DNA of 64,000 nt from Actinomycetota bacterium. Lineage in GTDB: Bacteria > Actinomycetota > Acidimicrobiia > IMCC26256 > PALSA-610. How positions within the stretch are numbered: the stretch's first letter is position 1; every line of letters begins with the position of its first letter. The stretch spans positions 1-64,000 of the forward strand of contig PLBO01000134.1 in the NCBI GenBank assembly GCA_003134555.1, read 5' to 3'. The notes beneath the pieces are model-generated. The model saw only the letters and a list, made by a program, of their open reading frames with translations, ran no database searches and had not been told where the DNA came from. Of this stretch, positions 42,439-50,780 are shown piece by piece. The translations under genes were made by a program, and so were the position numbers.

Positions 42439-42448
42439 GAACGGCGGC

Positions 42449-42778
42449 ATGCCCTGGCTGGTTCGCGACGAAGACGTGCTGGCGGTTGCCGAGGTGGCCG
42501 GCTCCCGGCGTCGACGCGCGCGCGGCCTCATGGGTCGCCAGGACGTCGAGGGTGCGTTCCTGATCCGACCCTGCCGCCAGGTGCACACGTTCGGGATGCG
42601 GTTCCCGATCGACGTCGCGTTCTGCGATCGCTCCGGGCTCGTGCTGCGCCTGTGCACGTTGCCCCCGCGTCGCGTGTCCCGCCCGGTCTGGCGCTCCTCC
42701 TTCGTGATCGAGGCGCGCGCCGGGAGCTTCGAACGCTGGAAGCTGCGAGCCGGAGACGTGGTCGAGATCAAAGGCTGA
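42449..42778 (+). CDS. DUF192 family protein
   Basis: 109 residues from ATG 42449, ten bases after the previous stop, with AGGAACGG upstream. The DUF192 core is RRRRARGLMGR, QVHTFGMRFPIDVAFCD and a C-terminal beta strand. The family is widespread and small; its role is unclear. No signal peptide is seen. It is probably cotranscribed with the YchF-like gene. Confidence 0.85.
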   Translation: MPWLVRDEDVLAVAEVAGSRRRRARGLMGRQDVEGAFLIRPCRQVHTFGMRFPIDVAFCDRSGLVLRLCTLPPRRVSRPVWRSSFVIEARAGSFERWKLRAGDVVEIKG

Positions 42779-42845
42779 CGCGACACCGACCGCCGGGGGT
42801 GGAGCGCCGGGAGCCTGAACGGGGTCAGGCAGAATAAGGGTCTCC

Positions 42846-44360
42846 ATGCCCCGCTTCTACGTCACCACTCCGATTTACTACGTCAACGACGTCCCCCACA
42901 TCGGTCACGCCTACACGACGGTGGCCGGCGACGTGCTCACCCGTTGGCGCCGCCTCTGGGGCGACGAGGTCTTCTTCCTGACCGGCACCGACGAGCACGG
43001 CCTGAAGGTGCAACGCGCCGCGGAAGCGAGGGGCATCACGCCCAAGGCACTGGTCGACGAGACGGCGGCGCACTTCCGCGACACGTGGGACGGGCTCGAT
43101 ATCGCCTACGACGACTTCATTCGCACCACCGAACCGCGCCATTACGCGGCGGTGCAGAAGTTCCTACAGACGATCTACGAGGCGGGCGACATCGAGCTCG
43201 GAACCTACGAGGGCCTCTACTGCGTCTCGTGCGAGGCGTACTACTCGGAGGACGAACTGGTCGACGGTAACTGTCCGATCCACATGCGACCCGTCGAGCA
43301 TGTCGTCGAGCAGAATTACTTCTTCAAGCTGTCGCGCTACACCGACCGGCTGCTCGCGTATTACGCCGAGCATCCCGACGCGGTGCAGCCCGAGTCGCGG
43401 ATGAACGAGGTGCTCGGTTTCATCCGGGGTGGTCTCCAGGACTTCTCGATGAGTCGCACGTCGATCAACTGGGGCGTTCCGCTCCCCTGGGACCCGAAGC
43501 ACGTCGCGTACGTGTGGGCCGACGCGTTGTTCAACTACTGCACGGCGGTGGGGTACGCGACCGACGAGGCGCGTTTCGCCAAGTGGTGGCCCGTCGACTA
43601 CCACCTGGTGGGCAAGGACATCTTGCGCTTCCACGCGGTGTACTGGCCCGCGATGTTGATGGCCGCCGGTCTCGAGCCGCCGCGGTGCGTCTTCGCACAC
43701 GGCTGGTTGCTGGTGGGTGGCGAGAAGATGAGCAAGACCCGGCTCAACCAGATCGCACCCGCCGATCTCGTCGCCGACTTCGGTGTCGACGGATTCCGCT
43801 ACCACTTCATGGTCGACCAGCGGTTCGGTCCCGACGGCGACTTCTCGTACGAGGCGATGGTGCAGCGTTACAACGCCGATCTGGCCAACAACTTCGGCAA
43901 CCTCGCCAACCGGGTGCTCAACATGGCGATGAACTACTGCGGCGGAGTCGTTCCCGACGAGCGCGCCGACGGGCCGTTGCGGGAGGCCGCCGCGAGCGCG
44001 TTCGCGGGGCAGATCGACGCGTTGGCGCGCCTCGATTTCGCGAGCGGGTTCGGCTCGGTCTGGGATCTCATCCGCGCCGCGAACGCGTACATCGAGGACA
44101 CCAAGCCGTGGGAGCTCAACAAGCAGGGCGACGCGGACGCGGTCGCGAGGGTGGTGGGCGACTGTCTCGAATCGCTGCGGATCGTCGCGCTGCTCGCGTC
44201 ACCGCTGATCCCGAACGCGGCGCACGAATTGTGGCGGCGGCTCGGTCTGACCGGACGGCCGGAGGACGAGCGGTTGCCCGAGGCGGCCGCGTGGGGGCGA
44301 TTGCCCGCCGGCGCGTCGTTGGACAAGGGCTCGCCACTCTTCCCCCGCAAGGAGACGTGA
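42846..44360 (+). CDS. metG: Methionyl-tRNA synthetase
   Basis: 504 residues. Class I signatures HIGH (PHIGHAYTT, 17-25) and KMSKT (near 297) are present, with a CxxC...CxxH knuckle in the connective peptide (YCVSCEAYYSEDELVDGNCPIH). The C-terminal tRNA-binding dimerisation domain of longer MetG proteins is absent, the usual short form. It charges tRNA-Met. First gene of the core housekeeping run; its TGA overlaps the tatD ATG (TGATG). Confidence 0.97.
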   Translation: MPRFYVTTPIYYVNDVPHIGHAYTTVAGDVLTRWRRLWGDEVFFLTGTDEHGLKVQRAAEARGITPKALVDETAAHFRDTWDGLDIAYDDFIRTTEPRHYAAVQKFLQTIYEAGDIELGTYEGLYCVSCEAYYSEDELVDGNCPIHMRPVEHVVEQNYFFKLSRYTDRLLAYYAEHPDAVQPESRMNEVLGFIRGGLQDFSMSRTSINWGVPLPWDPKHVAYVWADALFNYCTAVGYATDEARFAKWWPVDYHLVGKDILRFHAVYWPAMLMAAGLEPPRCVFAHGWLLVGGEKMSKTRLNQIAPADLVADFGVDGFRYHFMVDQRFGPDGDFSYEAMVQRYNADLANNFGNLANRVLNMAMNYCGGVVPDERADGPLREAAASAFAGQIDALARLDFASGFGSVWDLIRAANAYIEDTKPWELNKQGDADAVARVVGDCLESLRIVALLASPLIPNAAHELWRRLGLTGRPEDERLPEAAAWGRLPAGASLDKGSPLFPRKET

Positions 44361-45121
44361 TGAGCCCGCGGTGGGTCGACGCTCACTGCCACCTGCAGCT
44401 CGCGGGAGGTGACGAGCACGTCGCGCGGGCGCGCGCGGCCGGCGTCGAGTGGATGGTCTGCGTCGGAACCGATCTCGAGACCTCGCAGGCCGCGCTGATG
44501 TTCGCCGACCGGTATCCCGACGTCTATGCCACGGTCGGCCTCCATCCCCACGACGCGTCGAAGCTCTCCGCGGAGTGGGAGATGCTCGAGCCGCTCGCGG
44601 TTTCCGACGCGTGTCTCGCCATCGGTGAGTGCGGGTTCGACCTCTTCTACGAGCACTCGCCGCGCGACGAGCAGGAGACGGCGTTCCGCTTTCAGGTTCG
44701 GATCGCGAACCACGCGGGCAAGCCGCTCGTGATCCATTCGCGTGACGCGTGGAGCGACACGTTTCGGGTGCTCGACGACGAGGGTGTACCCGAGCGCACG
44801 ATCTTCCACTGTTTCACCGGCGGTCCGGAGGAAGCGCACGCCGCGCTCGAACGCGGCTGTTACCTGTCGTTCAGCGGCATCGTCTCGTTCAAGAACGCCG
44901 ACGCGCTCCGGGAAGCGGCGCGAATCACTCCCGCCGATCGCGTCCTCGTCGAGACGGATTCGCCGTTTCTCACACCCGAACCGCATCGAGGTCAGCCCAA
45001 CGAGCCTGCGCTCGTCGTCGCGGTCGGTGCCGCGCTGGCGCGGGCGCGGGGCGTCGAGCCGGAGGAGATCGCCGAGATCACGCGCGTGAACGCGGCTCGG
45101 GCCTTCGGCCTCGAACGGTGA
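44360..45121 (+). CDS. tatD: TatD-family metal-dependent hydrolase / 3'-exonuclease
   Basis: 253 residues. Metal ligands DAHCHLQ near the start, the Glu in GECGFDLF, His in PLVIHSRDA and CFTGG, and Asp in VETDSPFLTPEP match TatD. It hydrolyses DNA or RNA ends in repair or fragment turnover. Coupled to metG (one-base overlap) and to ksgA (GTGA). Mycobacteria place rpfB between tatD and ksgA; no such gene is here. Confidence 0.95.
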   Translation: MSPRWVDAHCHLQLAGGDEHVARARAAGVEWMVCVGTDLETSQAALMFADRYPDVYATVGLHPHDASKLSAEWEMLEPLAVSDACLAIGECGFDLFYEHSPRDEQETAFRFQVRIANHAGKPLVIHSRDAWSDTFRVLDDEGVPERTIFHCFTGGPEEAHAALERGCYLSFSGIVSFKNADALREAARITPADRVLVETDSPFLTPEPHRGQPNEPALVVAVGAALARARGVEPEEIAEITRVNAARAFGLER

Positions 45122-45918
45122 CCCCGAGCGAGATCCGCGAGCTGCTCACGCGGCACGGGATCCGGCCGTCGAGGGCGCTGGGTCAGAACTTCCTCGCCGA
45201 TCCGAACACCGCGCGCCGGATCGTGCGCCTCGCAGAATTGCGGCCCGACGAACGGGTCGTCGAGGTGGGTCCGGGGGTGGGGTCGTTGACTCTGGCGTTG
45301 GCCGACGCGGGTGTGCACGTGTGCGCGATCGAGCTCGATCGTCATCTCGTGCCGATCCTCGAGGAGGTCGTCGCCGGGCGCGATGTCGAGGTGGTGCAGG
45401 ACGACGCCGTGCGGGTCGACTGGAACGCACGGCTCGGCGACCGTCCTTGGGTCATGGTGGCGAACCTGCCGTACAACGTCGCGACCACGGTCGTCGTACG
45501 CGCGCTCGAGACCGCCCCCATGATCGAGAGACTCGTCGTGATGGTGCAGCGTGAGGTCGGGGAGCGGCTGGCCGCGGGTGTCGGGGACGACGCGTACGGT
45601 GCCGTGTCGGTGAAGGTCGCGTACTACGCAATGGCGAAGGTGGTGGGAACGGTGTCGCCGAACGTCTTCGTTCCCAAGCCCAAGGTCGGGAGCGCGCTCG
45701 TGCGGTTCGTTCGTCACGTCCGTCCGCCCGTGAGTGTGCACGACGTCGATCGCATGTTCGAGCTCGTACGGGCGGGCTTCGCGACGCGGCGCAAGACGTT
45801 GCGCAACACCTTGGAAGGAAGGATCGACGCCGAACGATTCGCGCGGGCGCAGGTCGATCCCCAAGCGCGGGCCGAGACCCTCTCGCTCGCCGATTGGGCA
45901 AGGCTCGCCGATGCGTGA
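45118..45918 (+). CDS. ksgA: 16S rRNA dimethyladenosine transferase
   Basis: 266 residues from GTG 45118, overlapping the tatD stop. SAM motif EVGPGVGSLTLAL (about 42-54), NLPYN catalytic motif (about 117-121), and the C-terminal FVPKPKVGSALV and RRKTLRN segments are typical. It dimethylates two adenines in the 3' hairpin of 16S rRNA during small-subunit maturation. Overlaps ispE by eight bases. Confidence 0.96.
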   Translation: MTPSEIRELLTRHGIRPSRALGQNFLADPNTARRIVRLAELRPDERVVEVGPGVGSLTLALADAGVHVCAIELDRHLVPILEEVVAGRDVEVVQDDAVRVDWNARLGDRPWVMVANLPYNVATTVVVRALETAPMIERLVVMVQREVGERLAAGVGDDAYGAVSVKVAYYAMAKVVGTVSPNVFVPKPKVGSALVRFVRHVRPPVSVHDVDRMFELVRAGFATRRKTLRNTLEGRIDAERFARAQVDPQARAETLSLADWARLADA

Positions 45919-46684
45919 GGTCAGGGTCGACGCGTTCGCGAAGCTCACGCTGTCGTTGCACGTCACCGGCACACGCGCCGACGGCTACCACGAGCTCGAC
46001 GCGACGATGGTGTCGATCGACGAACCGCACGATTCACTCGTCGTCCAACCGGCGACGCGTACGTCGTTGACGATCACCGGTCCGTTCGCGGAAGGTGTAC
46101 CGGCCGATGCGTCGAATCTCGCGTGGCGCGCGGCCGACGCGTGCGGTGCGACGGTGGAGATCGCCCTGCACAAGGGCATTCCGTCCGGCGCCGGGCTGGG
46201 TGGTGGTTCGGCCGACGCGGCCGCGGTGCTCACCGCGCTCGGCGCGGATCCCGCGATCGCGGCGTCGCTCGGGGCCGACGTGCCGTTCTGCATGCGCGGC
46301 GGGTTCGCGCGCGTCGGCGGAATCGGCGACGAGTTGCAGCCCGGTGACACTCCGGCGCTCGCGATCGTGGTCGCGACCCCGCCCTTCGGGTGCTCGACCG
46401 CCGCGGTGTACCGCGCGTGGGACGAGCTCGGCGGTCCTCGCTCCGAGGTCAACGACCTAGAGGCTGCGGCCGGGCGCGTCGAACCGCGGCTGGTCGAGTT
46501 CAAACGACAGGTAGAGGCGGCGGCGGGCGCCCCCGCGATCCTGGCCGGAAGCGGCTCGTCGTACGCGGTCGTGTTCGAGCACATCGCAGATGCCGAGCCC
46601 GCCCGCGCCCGCGTTGCCGCCGCAGTCGCGGGTTCGGCGTGGCTCGCCTCGACCATCGGCGCCGGCGTGTTGGTGAGTCCGTGA
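45911..46684 (+). CDS. ispE: 4-diphosphocytidyl-2-C-methyl-D-erythritol kinase
   Basis: 257 residues. GHMP-kinase motifs: AFAKLTLSLHVTGTRADGYHEL at the start, the ATP loop PSGAGLGGGSADAAA (about 91-105) and GSGSSYAVVFE near the end. It phosphorylates CDP-ME in the non-mevalonate isoprenoid pathway. ATG lies inside the ksgA 3' end, so expression is coupled. Confidence 0.95.
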   Translation: MREVRVDAFAKLTLSLHVTGTRADGYHELDATMVSIDEPHDSLVVQPATRTSLTITGPFAEGVPADASNLAWRAADACGATVEIALHKGIPSGAGLGGGSADAAAVLTALGADPAIAASLGADVPFCMRGGFARVGGIGDELQPGDTPALAIVVATPPFGCSTAAVYRAWDELGGPRSEVNDLEAAAGRVEPRLVEFKRQVEAAAGAPAILAGSGSSYAVVFEHIADAEPARARVAAAVAGSAWLASTIGAGVLVSP

Positions 46685-46708
46685 CTCGCGTTCACGGCGA
46701 ACGCGAAA

Positions 46709-46731
46709 CGGCCGCCCCGGAGGGGCGGCCG
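46709..46731. terminator. Bidirectional terminator hairpin between ispE and bS22
   Basis: Perfect 10-bp arms CGGCCGCCCC and GGGGCGGCCG with a GGA loop, centred between two convergent genes. No T-tract, so it may act as a GC-rich or Rho-assisted terminator. Confidence 0.75.
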
Positions 46732-46735
46732 CTGC

Positions 46736-46837
46736 CTACTTACCCTGCTGACGACGTTGCCAGCGGGTCTTCTTCAGCAGCTTCTTGTGCTTCTTCTTGC
46801 GCATGCGCTTGCGGCGCTTCTTGATCAATGAACCCAT
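46736..46837 (-). CDS. Ribosomal protein bS22 (AURKAIP1/COX24-domain, 33 residues)
   Basis: ATG 46837 encodes MGSLIKKRRKRMRKKKHK then KLLKKTRWQRRQQGK, which matches the actinobacterial small-subunit protein bS22 (AURKAIP1/COX24 motif). It is basic throughout. TAGGTT lies 11 bases before the ATG. It binds near the decoding centre in mycobacterial ribosomes (family knowledge). Confidence 0.88.
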   Translation of the reverse strand: MGSLIKKRRKRMRKKKHKKLLKKTRWQRRQQGK

Positions 46838-46887
46838 GGCGAGGGTGGAACCTACCAGAAGCCGCGAGTAGCCCCCGCAGCGGCCGC

Positions 46888-46893
46888 TATCGT
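46888..46893 (+). promoter_or_regulatory. -10 element of tRNA-Gln
   Basis: TATCGT ends ten bases before the mature tRNA 5' end; no clear -35 hexamer is identified. Confidence 0.45.
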
Positions 46894-46903
46894 CGATGAC
46901 GTT

Positions 46904-46974
46904 TCGGGGGTGGTGTAACGGCAGCACAAGGTCCTTTGGAGTCCTGAGTCGAGGTTCGAACCCTCGCCCCCGAG
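46904..46974 (+). tRNA. tRNA-Gln (anticodon TTG)
   Basis: The cloverleaf is complete: acceptor TCGGGGG/CCCCCGA, D arm GTGT/GCAC, anticodon loop CTTTGGA (TTG), T arm CGAGG/CCTCG with TTCGAAC. The anticodon stem AGGTC/GTCCT contains one T-T mismatch. CCA is not encoded. It lies between bS22 (opposite strand) and glmU, 36 bases before the glmU start. Confidence 0.95.
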
Positions 46975-46996
46975 CCCGAGAGCAGAGGGAGCTCGT

Positions 46997-47014
46997 ATGA
47001 GGCAGCATCGATGA
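46997..47014 (+). other. Five-codon leader ORF overlapping the glmU start
   Basis: ATG AGG CAG CAT CGA TGA begins seven to eight bases after GAGGGAG; its TGA overlaps the glmU ATG (ATGA). The glmU start repeats the same ATGAGGCAG nine-mer 14 bases later. It may couple glmU translation, or it may simply be a duplicated start. Confidence 0.4.
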
Positions 47015-48405
47015 GGCAGTACCGACCCCTGAGCGCAGTAGTCCTCGCAGCCGGGGAGGGCACGCGGATGCGGTCGGGGACGCCGAAGGTGTTGCATCCG
47101 CTCTGTGGTCGGCCGATGGTGCTGCACGTCGTCGACGCGCTCGCCGAACTGCCGCTCGAGCGGATCGTCGTGGTCGTCGGGCACGCGGCGGAATGGGTGA
47201 CGAAGACGTTGCACGACCAGCTCGTCACCGAGGTGCCGGTGGAGTTCGTCGAGCAACGGGTGCAGCGCGGCACGGGCGACGCGGTGAGCGTGGCGCTCAC
47301 CGTCTTCGACGACCTCGACGCCGAGGACGACATCCTCGTTCTTCCCGGCGACGCGCCGCTCGTGCGCGCGGAGACGATCGCCCGGCTCGCGACCGAGCAC
47401 CGCCTGCAGGACGCGGCGGCCGCGATCCTCACTGCAACCGTCGCGGAACCCGACGGTCTCGGCCGCATCGTGCGCGGCAAGGACGGGCGCGTCGCGGCGG
47501 TCGTCGAACACGCCGACGCCACGGCCGAAGAGCGCGAGATCAACGAGATCAACACCTCGATCTACTGCTTCCGGCGGGGGCTCCTCGCTCCGACGTTGCG
47601 CCGGTTGAGCCCGGAGAACGCGAGTGGCGAGTACTACCTCACCGACGCGATCGCCGTCCTGCGCGACGCGGGCCACAAGGTGATCGCGCTCGAGACCGAG
47701 GATCCGGGCGAGGCCATCATGGTCAACGACCGCGTGCAGCTCGCCGACGCCGAGGCCGAGCTGCGGCGGCGCATCAATCGCGTGTGGATGCGCGCCGGTG
47801 TCACGATGGTCGATCCGGCGCGCACCTACATCGACGCGACGGTCGAGCTCGAGACCGACGTCCGGCTCCTGCCGGGCACGATCCTCGAGGGTCGGACGGT
47901 CGTCGGCGCGGGCTCTGTCGTCGGACCTGACTGCCGCCTGACCGACGTCGTCGTCGGCGAGGGCGTGCACATCTCGAACACGGTTGCGCGCGAATGCGAG
48001 ATCGGCGACGAGTGCGAGGTGGGTCCGTACGCCTTCGTGCGGCCGGGGACGCGCCTGGCCACGGGCGTGAAGGTCGGGACCTACGTCGAGATCAAGAACT
48101 CCGAGATCGGCGAGGGAACGAAGGTGCCGCACCTCTCCTACGTCGGCGACGCCGACATCGGAACGGGTGTGAACCTCGGCGCCAGCACGATCACCGCCAA
48201 CTACGACGGCGAGAGCAAGCACCGCACCAAGATCGGCGACGGTGTCCACACGGGCGTCCACACCTCGCTCGTCGCTCCGGTCGAGATCGGTGACGATGCC
48301 GACACGGGCGCGGGGTCGGTCGTCACCCACGATGTCGCCCCCGGTCGCCACGTGCGCGGGATTCCGGCGCGCGACACGCGGCCGACGCGCGAGGATGGCT
48401 CCTGA
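47011..48405 (+). CDS. glmU: Bifunctional GlcNAc-1-phosphate uridyltransferase / glucosamine-1-phosphate acetyltransferase
   Basis: 464 residues. The N-terminal pyrophosphorylase domain begins LSAVVLAAGEGTRMRSGTPKVLHPL (about 7-31); the C-terminal left-handed beta-helix (about 265-450) includes GPYAFVRPG and NLGASTITANYDGESKHRT. It makes UDP-GlcNAc for peptidoglycan. Translation start has an overlapping mini-ORF. Its stop overlaps the prs start (TGATG). Confidence 0.96.
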   Translation: MRQYRPLSAVVLAAGEGTRMRSGTPKVLHPLCGRPMVLHVVDALAELPLERIVVVVGHAAEWVTKTLHDQLVTEVPVEFVEQRVQRGTGDAVSVALTVFDDLDAEDDILVLPGDAPLVRAETIARLATEHRLQDAAAAILTATVAEPDGLGRIVRGKDGRVAAVVEHADATAEEREINEINTSIYCFRRGLLAPTLRRLSPENASGEYYLTDAIAVLRDAGHKVIALETEDPGEAIMVNDRVQLADAEAELRRRINRVWMRAGVTMVDPARTYIDATVELETDVRLLPGTILEGRTVVGAGSVVGPDCRLTDVVVGEGVHISNTVARECEIGDECEVGPYAFVRPGTRLATGVKVGTYVEIKNSEIGEGTKVPHLSYVGDADIGTGVNLGASTITANYDGESKHRTKIGDGVHTGVHTSLVAPVEIGDDADTGAGSVVTHDVAPGRHVRGIPARDTRPTREDGS

Positions 48406-49373
48406 TGGAGCTCATCACCAAGAAGCGGCTGATCCTCGTCGCGGGCCGGGGCCACTCGGAGCTGTCGAACGAGGTCGCCGAGCACCTCAAGATCCCACTC
48501 GGCGAATGCGTGCTGTCGACGTTCGCCAACGGTGAGATCTACTGCCGTTACGGCGAGAACATCCGCAGCGCCGACGTCTTCGTGTTCCAGACGCACGGTG
48601 GCTCGATCAACGATCTGCTCATGGAGCAGCTCATCATGATCGACGCCGCGAAACGCGCGTCGGCAAAGCGGATCACCGCGGTTTGCCCGTTCTACGGGTA
48701 CGCGCGCCAGGACCGGAAGGCCGAGGGCCGGGAGCCGATCACCGCGCGCCTCGTCGCCGACATGTTGACGTGCGCGGGCGCGGATCGCGTCGTCACCGTC
48801 GACCTGCACACCGGCCAGATCCAAGGCTTCTTCGACTATCCGGTCGACCACCTCACTGCGGTGCCCGTGATCGCCGAGTACCTGAAGGACAATGTCGTTG
48901 GCGACGCGGTGATCGTCGCCCCCGACGCGGGCGGCGGCAAGCTCGCCCGCCGGTTCGCCGACCGGCTCAACTCCGACATCGCGTTCATCGACAAGCGGCG
49001 GCCGAAGGGCACGCACAACGTCGCGGTCGCGACGGAGGTCGTCGGCGACATCGACGGCCGCACCTGCATCATCGTCGACGACATGATCGACACCGCCGGC
49101 ACTGTGGTGAGCGCGGCGAACCTGCTCATCGATCGCGGCGCGGTCGAGGTGTACATCGCGGCGACGCACGGCTTGCTTTCCGGCCCCGCCGTCGACCGCC
49201 TGAAGAACGGACCGGTTCGCGAGGTCGTCGTCACCAACACGGTGCCGATCTCCGACGAGAAGCGTTTCGACAACCTGCGCGTGCTCTCGATCGCGCCGCT
49301 CCTGGCCGAGGCGATCGACGCCGTGTTCGAAGACGGCTCGGTGAGCGAGCTCTTCGGCGGCGACAACATGTGA
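48405..49373 (+). CDS. prs: Ribose-phosphate pyrophosphokinase
   Basis: 322 residues. PRPP-binding loop CIIVDDMIDTAGTVVSAA (about 224-241), regulatory flap YARQDRKAEGREPITARLVA, and metal site DLHTGQIQGFF are intact. It makes PRPP from ribose-5-phosphate and ATP for nucleotides, His and Trp. The glmU-prs pairing is the usual actinobacterial one. Confidence 0.97.
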   Translation: MELITKKRLILVAGRGHSELSNEVAEHLKIPLGECVLSTFANGEIYCRYGENIRSADVFVFQTHGGSINDLLMEQLIMIDAAKRASAKRITAVCPFYGYARQDRKAEGREPITARLVADMLTCAGADRVVTVDLHTGQIQGFFDYPVDHLTAVPVIAEYLKDNVVGDAVIVAPDAGGGKLARRFADRLNSDIAFIDKRRPKGTHNVAVATEVVGDIDGRTCIIVDDMIDTAGTVVSAANLLIDRGAVEVYIAATHGLLSGPAVDRLKNGPVREVVVTNTVPISDEKRFDNLRVLSIAPLLAEAIDAVFEDGSVSELFGGDNM

Positions 49374-50050
49374 TGAAGAGAGATGTGATGAACGCCCGCG
49401 CGTTCGTGCTCGTTCTCGTCGCGCTTGCGCTGTCGGTCGCGGCGTGCGGTAGCTCGTCGAAGTCCGCGGCCGGCCAGAGCACCGCGCCGATAGTCGCACC
49501 CAAGTCAGCGGCGTCCGATCCGCAGCCTTGGCCGGCGCCGAGTGATCCGATGGCCCGAGCGCGCGCCGCGGGAGTCGTCCCCGAAAACGCGGAACAGCTG
49601 CAGTATCACGTGCACGCGCATCTCGACGTCTTCATCGACGGCAGTCACATCCTCGTACCGGCCGGTCTCGGGATCGACATCGCGAATCCGCGTGTGCATC
49701 GATTCACGACCGACGGGTTGCCGTCGTACGGCGGGATCGTGATTCCGTGCGATCAACCGTGCATCTCGCCTCTGCACACGCACGACGTCACGGGCATCCT
49801 GCACACCGAGTCGCCCACCCAGAAGGACAACACGCTCGGTCAGTTCTTCATCGAGTGGAACGTGCGCCTCGACGCGAACTGCGTCGCGACCTACTGCAAG
49901 CCGGCTGCGGCCGTCGCGATCTACGTGAACGGCACGAGGTTCGCCGGCGACCCGACGACCATCCCGCTGAGCGATCACACCGAGATCGCCGTCGTCATCG
50001 GCACGCCGCCGGCCCAGATCCCCAACGCGGCCGATTGGACCCAGATCTAG
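49373..50050 (+). CDS. Histidine-rich lipoprotein between prs and rplY
   Basis: 225 residues if translation starts at ATG 49373, coupled to the prs stop; ATG 49388 with AAGAGAGAT upstream is the alternative. Lipobox SVAAC follows. The mature domain has QYHVHAHLDVFIDG, an IPCDQPC pair, PLHTHDVTGILHTE and a Cys pair near the end (NCVATYC). The H-x-H-x-H and C/H groups look metal-binding, possibly copper or zinc. I do not recognise a named family. Confidence 0.78.
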   Translation: MKRDVMNARAFVLVLVALALSVAACGSSSKSAAGQSTAPIVAPKSAASDPQPWPAPSDPMARARAAGVVPENAEQLQYHVHAHLDVFIDGSHILVPAGLGIDIANPRVHRFTTDGLPSYGGIVIPCDQPCISPLHTHDVTGILHTESPTQKDNTLGQFFIEWNVRLDANCVATYCKPAAAVAIYVNGTRFAGDPTTIPLSDHTEIAVVIGTPPAQIPNAADWTQI

Positions 50051-50124
50051 GGGATTCTCGTCTGCCCCCCGTGGTGCGCGACAATCTCCTGTTCACCTTT
50101 TCGTCTCACGAGGATCGACGCGCC

Positions 50125-50772
50125 ATGGCTGACGCCACGCTCATTGCAGAACGCCGTCCCGCCGCCGGCAAGGGTCCGGCCGGCCGCATCCGTCGGGAGG
50201 GGCTCGTCCCGGCCGTTGTGTACGGCCTCGGCGCCGACAATGTCTCGGTCTCCGTCTCCTCGCGCGAGCTGGTGCACATCCTGTCGGGTGGCAGTGGCAT
50301 GAACACGCTGATCACGTTGAAGATCGACGGCACCGACGAGCTCGCGATCGCCCGGCAGATCCAGCGCCATCCGGTCAAGGGTTCGGTGATGCACGTCGAC
50401 TTCGTGCGTGTACGCGCCGACCAGACCATCCAGGCCGAGATTCCCGTGCACCTCGTCGGCGAGGCCGAGGGCGCGGTACGGGGCGGTGTTCTCGAGCAGC
50501 TCGTGCACACGCTCACCGTCGAGGCGAAGCCGAGCGACTTCCCGCCGTCGATCGAGCACGACGTCACTGCGATCGAGATCGGTGGACAGGTGTACGTGCG
50601 CGATCTCACGGTTCCCGCCGGTGTCACCGTGCTCCAGAACGGCGACGACCTCGTCGCGCAGATCTCCGCCCCGCGGGTCGCGGAAGTGCCCGAAGGTGCC
50701 GAAGGCGAAGTCGCCGAGGGTGCGGTTGCCGAAGGCGCGGCGCCGCCGGCCGAGGCGCCGCCCGAGGAGTAG
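50125..50772 (+). CDS. rplY: 50S ribosomal protein bL25, long (CTC) form
   Basis: 215 residues from ATG 50125, ten to twelve bases after an ACGAGGA site. The N-terminal 5S rRNA-binding domain (about 5-95: AGRIRREGLVPAVVYG, QRHPVKGSVMHVDFVRV) is followed by the C-terminal CTC beta domain and an Ala/Glu/Pro-rich tail of about 35 residues. It binds 5S rRNA. The CTC form often has a stress role in bacteria. Confidence 0.95.
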   Translation: MADATLIAERRPAAGKGPAGRIRREGLVPAVVYGLGADNVSVSVSSRELVHILSGGSGMNTLITLKIDGTDELAIARQIQRHPVKGSVMHVDFVRVRADQTIQAEIPVHLVGEAEGAVRGGVLEQLVHTLTVEAKPSDFPPSIEHDVTAIEIGGQVYVRDLTVPAGVTVLQNGDDLVAQISAPRVAEVPEGAEGEVAEGAVAEGAAPPAEAPPEE

Positions 50773-50780
50773 CAGGTTCC

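Noticed and set aside
45118-45130. rpfB expected between tatD and ksgA
   Set aside because: tatD and ksgA overlap by four bases (GTGA); no room for rpfB.
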